The position numbers and the translations under genes were made by a program. The notes under the pieces were generated by a model. The model saw only the letters and a program-made list of their open reading frames with translations. It was not told the origin of the DNA and searched no databases. A DNA stretch of 64,000 nt, taken from positions 4,779,001 to 4,843,000 of the forward strand of contig NC_081546.1 of assembly GCF_901000735.1 (NCBI RefSeq), in the 5' to 3' direction. Below are positions 59,216-64,000 of the stretch, piece by piece; position 1 is the stretch's first letter; each line of letters starts with the position of its first letter. Origin of the DNA: Corylus avellana (Eukaryota; Streptophyta; Magnoliopsida; Fagales; Betulaceae).

Positions 59216-60164
59216 TGACTTCTACTACAAGCTGGCCGCCCCTTTTTTTTTTTTCTACATGAGTCAGCACCTCGTGCGCGTTATATAAAATTAAGTGCGA
59301 TGTGTAAGTAATGTGATAATCAATTTTTAAAGTCTATAATTTTTTTTACAAATAAAATATACTGATGTCATTGAACTCATAAAGTTTATGAATTTTATTT
59401 AATATTGCATCCAATATGAAAATTCCACACATTCTTTTTCCAAGTTAAGTAACAAAATAATCTCAAACATCCCAAATATTGTGTTGTAGAATATTAGAAG
59501 TATCATAGTTTCAAAAAATAAATAAATAAAGTATCTTGAAACTTGTGGTCATAAAATTTGGAAGGTGGAAAAATTAGTGGCACGTGGGAATAGGTTCCCA
59601 CCCCATATGCTATAATTAATAAAAGGAGAAAGAATATTTCTTGTTTTTTTATTGTTTTCCTTTTCTCTCGTTTTTTTTTAATCAAAACAAATAGCATAAT
59701 GGAATACGAGGTGGCAGGGATGATATTAAGCCTTAATTATACACGATGCCAGATTAATTACAATAAAACAACCAAAGAAACAACTCAGATATACAACATA
59801 GCAACCTAGATTAAAGTTCTTAATATATATTTATTATTACATAAGTTATACTTTGGGAAAAATATAAAAATGCCCCCCAAACTACCAGACATTTTCGATT
59901 TAGCCTCCTAATGTTTCAAAAGTGATAAAGTAACCCTCCAAACTACCAAACTCTTGCATTTTGGCCACTCCGTTAGTCAAAACCGTCAGTTTGGACGAAA
60001 ATTGCAAAACGATGTCGTTTGGTTACGGGTGAGTTACTAGAATACCCTTGTATGATTTTTTTTTTTTTTTTTTCAAAAAAAAAAGAAAAAAAAAAAGAAG
60101 GAAAACGGCGTTGTTTTGCTTAGGGTAAGAGATTAAAAATCAAATCTCTACTTCTCTACCGATA

Positions 60165-60590
60165 GTCTCCCTCACGCAGCCAGCCGGTCTCGTCTCTACT
60201 ATTCTGCCGATCGTCTCCCTCACGCAGCCAGTCGGTCCTGTCTCTACTTCTCTGCCGATCGTCTCCCTCACGCAACCAGTCCCGTCTCTACTTCTATGCC
60301 GATCATCTCCCTCACACAGCCGGTCTCGTCTTCCCCATCCAACTGATCGTCTCTCTCACGCAGCCGGTCCCGTCTTTCCCATCCAGCCGATTGTCTCCCT
60401 CAAACTGAAATCCCTACTTCTCTGCGCAACTGGTCCCGTCTTCCCAATCCAACCGATCGTCTCCCTCACGCAGCCGATCCCATCTTTCCCATCCAGTCGA
60501 TTGTCTCCCTCAAACTGAAATCCCTACTTCCCTGCACAGCCGGTCTCGTCTTCCCCATCCAACCGATCATCTCCCTCAATCATCACGCAA
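60165..60590. repeat. Degenerate minisatellite (about 45-60-bp units)
   Basis: At least six imperfect units with GATCGTCTCCCTCACGCAGCC, CGGTCTCGTCTT and CCCATCCAACC elements. Longer variants with CTCAAACTGAAATCCCTACTT alternate with shorter ones. It lies in what would be the 5' flank of the zinc-finger gene. Confidence 0.75.
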
Positions 60591-60694
60591 ACCCTGCAAC
60601 TATCTTAGGGTTTTCTTACCCAACCCACTAAACACCGAAATCGTAGGGGGAAAGAAGTCTGACTTTGAAGATTTCGGCCAACAGCTCGTCAACG

Positions 60695-60993
60695 ATGGAG
60701 AAGATTGGAGGTGAGTTCGTCGACATTGATGTGAGTGGCTGTGTACCGTCGGTGGGAAGTTCAACGACGAAGTCTACCTCTGCGTGTACGAAATGCTTAT
60801 GCAGAATTGAATCACCAGTGATGACTTCTCGCACGCTGAAAAATCTTGGTAGAAGGTTTATTGAATGCAGTAAATACAAGGTGTGAATTGTGTTGTAATG
60901 ATTTTTTATTAATTGAAGGAAAATTGTGATTTCTTTCGAATTTGAGTTGGGAATTTAGTGTACGTTTTGTTTGCTATTAGGTACCAAATTGTG
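60695..60993 (+). CDS. GRF-type zinc-finger protein, partial gene
   Basis: ATG at 60695 opens 62 codons ending CTKCLCRIESPVM....NLGRRFIECSKYK, the pattern of a GRF zinc finger (Cys-x-Cys, then GRRF followed by Cys). A donor AAG/GTGTGA follows at 60880. An acceptor TATTAG precedes GTACCAAATTGTG (60981-60993), which continues VPNC, the last Cys of the domain, and is followed by GTAAGTG. Thus the finger is split by one intron, as in many plant GRF genes; later exons are not identified. GRF domains bind nucleic acid; many such small plant proteins are linked to transposons or have unknown roles. The 13-base exon is unusually short, so the gene may be broken. Confidence 0.6.
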
Positions 60994-61389
60994 GTAAGTG
61001 AAGCTAGATTTCATTCATTTTACTATCAATATACGACTAATCAAACATACCCATAACCCATTAGACATTTTGGGGACACTGGAGAAATTTCGACTGTAAA
61101 TGATTATTTCTGTGAGTTTTCGGTTCTATCTTGAATCAATAGTAAATTTGGAATTTTTTTTTTTATTTTCTTCTTCTTGGTGTATAAACTAGGCCCAAAA
61201 TGAAATTATGTATTATTCTTTTGGATTTGTGCCATTCTACCTATCATATTGCATGCTTTTCTGCAATTTTTGTTCAGTGGGAGGTTTGTTTGTAATGATG
61301 TACTGTGGTGTTATTTGAAGTTCTGAATGCATGCATTTTGGCCTAAATTGCTTGCATATGGAGGGTACTCTGTGATTGTGCTGAATCTT

Positions 61390-62095
61390 TGACATATATA
61401 GGTCCCTACGCCCTGTCAATCATCCAACACAACATTAAAGGCTACGTTTGGCCAACATTTTTTTTAGGAGTTTTAGGTTTGTTTGAGTATGCAACTTAAA
61501 AATAATAATTTTAAAATGTGTGATTCGAAATATGATTTTTAAAAACGTAGTTAAATGTTTGGTAAATCGCAATTTGGCCTTTAAAATCACAACTTAACAT
61601 TTTAAATTGTGTTTTCAAAAAAACATCTCATTTGCTGCGAAAAACGCAACTCCAAATAATCTATTTTTGGCAATTTAGTTTAAAAATTGCACTTTTTTTA
61701 TGAAATCAAAATATTTTTTTTTTAACCTAACAAAAAATTTAAAACTCATTTTATTTTTATATTACATCAATTTTTTTTTTTTCCCCTCTTATAATTCTTT
61801 ACCAAACATACAAATGTGACAAAACCCCAGCTTTGGCAGAACAAAAAATGTGAATTAAGACAAAAGATTCGTTCATATCGAAAGAGGTCCACGATTCCAT
61901 AATTTATCCTACCGCTTTTAACCTGCTTATTTTATGTCTATGAATCTCAAAATATAAAAGTAACAAAAATGCAAGTCCATTTCAAAAAAAAAAAAAATGC
62001 AAGTCATGTATATATATATGTCCATAATAGATTTGGAACCTAATGTAATTAACTGTCCGAATTATAATGCAATTTAAGGAATTAATTATGAAATG
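61390..62095. other. Intergenic with a third piece of the downstream flank block
   Basis: 61395-61600 matches 49965-50140 (GGTCCCTACGCCCTGTCAAT, ACAACATTAAAGGCTA, TTTGGCCAACATT). No gene is seen. Confidence 0.55.
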
Positions 62096-62497
62096 AATAG
62101 GATCATCTCCAGTTCATTTTGAACTGGAGAGTATTCAGTTCATGGTCAAGATCTCTTTAAAGAGATCCAACGACTACAACGATACCACGTGTCCCGCTAA
62201 TAAAAATATAATAAAATATTATTTAAAGTTTCCCATATATATACCCCCAAGGGCCACCGTTTAGGGTGGCTTCAGCCACTCCCAAGGGCCTTCCTTTCTT
62301 TTTTTTTTTTTTTTTTTTGATTTGGCCATTAGTGGTGGTCGAGGGCCACCATTGGGCCTGAGGGTAGCTTTTGATTTTTGATTTGGCCCTTGAAGGTGGC
62401 CGAACCACCCCCGATGGCTACCGTTTGGCCTGAGAAGCCACCCTCATGCCGAACGGTGGCCCTTCGGGGTGGCCGAGCCACCTCAAGGGCCAAATCA

Positions 62498-62548
<51 letters not shown>

Positions 62549-62702
62549 TTTTATTTTTTTAGAAAATTTTAAATAATATTTTTTTTATTTTTTATTAGCG
62601 AGACAAGTGGCAACGTTGTGGTCGTTGGATCTCTTGAAAGAGATCCTAACGATGACCTAGATATTCTCCAATCCATTTTGGACCGGAGATAATCCTATTC
62701 CC
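62096..62702. mobile_element. Fold-back element with GGTGGCC core
   Basis: Arms GAATAGGATCATCTCCAGTTC and ACCGGAGATAATCCTATTC are inverted, as are TCTCTTTAAAGAGATCCAACG / CGTTGGATCTCTTGAAAGAGA and CCACGTGTC / GACAAGTGG. The GC-rich core repeats GGTGGCC / GGCCACC. A (TA)n tract lies at about 62500-62544. Same family as 46934-47411. Confidence 0.65.
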
Positions 62703-63169
62703 TTCGATAGAGTTTGGACAAATGAGCTTTATTGAGAGCCTCTCACTTGTGGGGACTGGGGAGTAATGTTAAAAGGATGGAGGACTAAAATTCTTTATGT
62801 ATCATTCTAAATGTGACGTGACTTTTAAAATTACTAATATATCAAAATTTAATAACGATCATCTCAAAGTTGACATTATTTGGCAATAGACATTGTTGGT
62901 GGTTTTTAGTTTGAAAATGATTGATATGATATTATAAAGTACATAAAAGTTTTGAGTTTTTTGTATTGAAAAAAAAAAAAAAAAAATTGTTTTGTAGTGA
63001 ATTTTTTATTTAAATGGTAATAAAAAGTGATTGATGTGATATAAAAAATAAAAATGTAGGAGTTTGGCATGTCCATGTCAAACAAGGCTAATAGTAATTT
63101 TAAAAGTCACGTGAGTTTAGCTTATTTGACCCACCCCTACAGAGTAAACCTCGGTCTCAAGCACCACAC

Positions 63170-63332
63170 TTCCGAAAATTTTTTTACTCGAAACATGGTA
63201 CTACACTAACTATTCACCAAAGGAGTATGGCCTCAAGAAATAGTTTGCACTTAGCGGATTTTCAACCGCAGACCTCTACAGTTGCTCAAGGACTTACGGT
63301 TCAATAAGCGCCACTGAGTCAACCCCTTGGGG
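63170..63332 (-). mobile_element. tRNA-derived SINE, second family
   Basis: Minus strand reads AACCCCAAGGGGTTGACTCAGTGGCGC, an A-box-like start, then GTCTGCGGTTGAAAATCC, a B-box-like segment, at SINE-like spacing. Different in sequence from the SINE at 1070. No poly-A tail is clear. Confidence 0.5.
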
Positions 63333-63379
63333 TTAATTTATTAGCATTTTAGAATGTTACTTATTATAATTCTAGCTTA

Positions 63380-63994
63380 TTCTCTTGAAGGCTTTTGCAT
63401 TCCGAGCTTGATTTGCATTAACAAAGGAGAGCAATTATAGAAACACATAATATAATAAATATAAAAGTGGAATAATAATAATGAAAGGAAATAGAATAAA
63501 CACAGAGATTAAGGTGATTCGGCAAATAGGCTACATCCACACATCAAATTATATTTAGGCTACATATAATTTGAAATATTTCAAATACAAACATATTCCC
63601 TAAATCAGGATTAACAAATATTATATAAATCTCTTGATTTAGGGAACAAAATCAACATTTATTTCAAAGGATTTATATCCTTAACATGCCCCTGCAAGAT
63701 GAACATATCGAGTGGTTGGAGTTGATGACGCCTGATTTGAAATATCAACTGTTTTTGAACTTGAACTTCAACGATTGTGGCCGGGACTTGAACATCGGTA
63801 ACTTTTTGGCCAACATCAGTTACTTTGACCGGAATTTTGACATTGGTTACTGTGGCAAAAATGAGCCAACTATGGACTTAAAATGGGCCACAAGGGCCAA
63901 AACATTTGGGCTTTTTATTTTATTTTTATTTTATCTTTTTTCGCTTGCTGAACCAAACAAAGAATATGAGGTGTCATTTATATCTCCTCCTTGA
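63380..63994 (+). mobile_element. Possible retroelement end, runs off the window
   Basis: Contains GGTGATTCGGC and GGCTACATCCACAC (compare 31545-31590), an inverted pair TCCCTAAATCAGGATT / CTTGATTTAGGGAA, then CATGCCCCTGCAAGATG. A 102-codon frame at 63686-63994 has no domain I recognise and its last third is hydrophobic. The region cannot be classed further. Confidence 0.3.
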
Positions 63995-64000
63995 ACCGCA

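Larger units (their letters stand above)
58218..59860. repeat. Upstream region of the laccase 4 remnant, copy of 53100-54790
   Basis: Collinear with the region upstream of copy 3, with a MITE at 59033-59215. Homology ends near 59855, at GGGAAAAATATAAAAATG, where a different element starts. Confidence 0.8.
59855..61390 (+). mobile_element. Possible Mutator-like element carrying gene sequence
   Basis: It starts GGGAAAAATATAAAAATG, similar in kind to the Mutator-like end at 36401, and interrupts the duplicated block. Inside are a minisatellite and a GRF zinc-finger gene fragment. At about 61395 sequence shared with 49970 resumes. The matching right terminal repeat was not found, so the element may be truncated or of another kind. 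Confidence 0.35.

Overview
The window is nuclear DNA from a flowering plant, most likely a woody eudicot. It is AT-rich, its genes have GT-AG introns, and the intergenic space is full of plant-type repeats: LTR retrotransposon pieces with initiator-tRNA-Met primer sites, tRNA-derived SINEs, LINE RNase H remnants, CACTA-, hAT- and Mutator-like fold-back elements, and long (TA)n tracts. Three runs of N (6471-6668, 12166-12265, 47533-47599) show a draft assembly. The species cannot be fixed from sequence alone.

The genes are a minus-strand tandem cluster of plant laccases (secreted blue multicopper oxidases). I rebuilt each from exons with the standard seven-exon laccase layout. Copy 2 (33544-35924, 566 aa) and copy 3 (50642-53096, 567 aa) are complete and keep all four copper-binding motifs. 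Copy 1 (8654-27384) has every exon intact, but its sixth exon is split by a 14.2-kb retrotransposon complex at 9135-23335 flanked by a 5-bp target duplication (AGTGC). Without the insert and one duplicate, a single 571-codon frame remains, so copy 1 is a young insertional pseudogene. Copy 4 (57985-58217) keeps only its promoter, exon 1, intron 1 and about 20 bases of exon 2. The left edge (1-5260) resembles the DNA upstream of copy 2, which suggests one more laccase just off the left end. Upstream and downstream flanks recur with the genes, so the array grew by duplication of units that included flanks.

The 14.2-kb insert has no gag-pol reading frame. It is a patchwork of six copies or partial copies of one LTR (LTR-A, about 1.25-1.64 kb), several copies of a short LTR (LTR-B, about 209 bp), primer sites and polypurine tracts, arranged in two inverted repeats, plus a separate 4-kb part with a third LTR and a 220-codon coiled-coil frame. 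It looks like non-autonomous (TRIM/LARD-like) retrotransposons that were nested, recombined and inverted.

Other parts: 1-8600 is intergenic, with a SINE, a poly-A retro-insertion with an empty paralogous site, a fold-back element and a nested CACTA-like MITE. 28900-33500 and 36000-50600 are intergenic with SINEs, MITEs and LINE remnants. 59855-61000 carries a minisatellite and a short GRF-type zinc-finger gene or gene fragment, possibly inside a Mutator-like element. 62096-64000 holds a fold-back element, a SINE and the start of another repeat.
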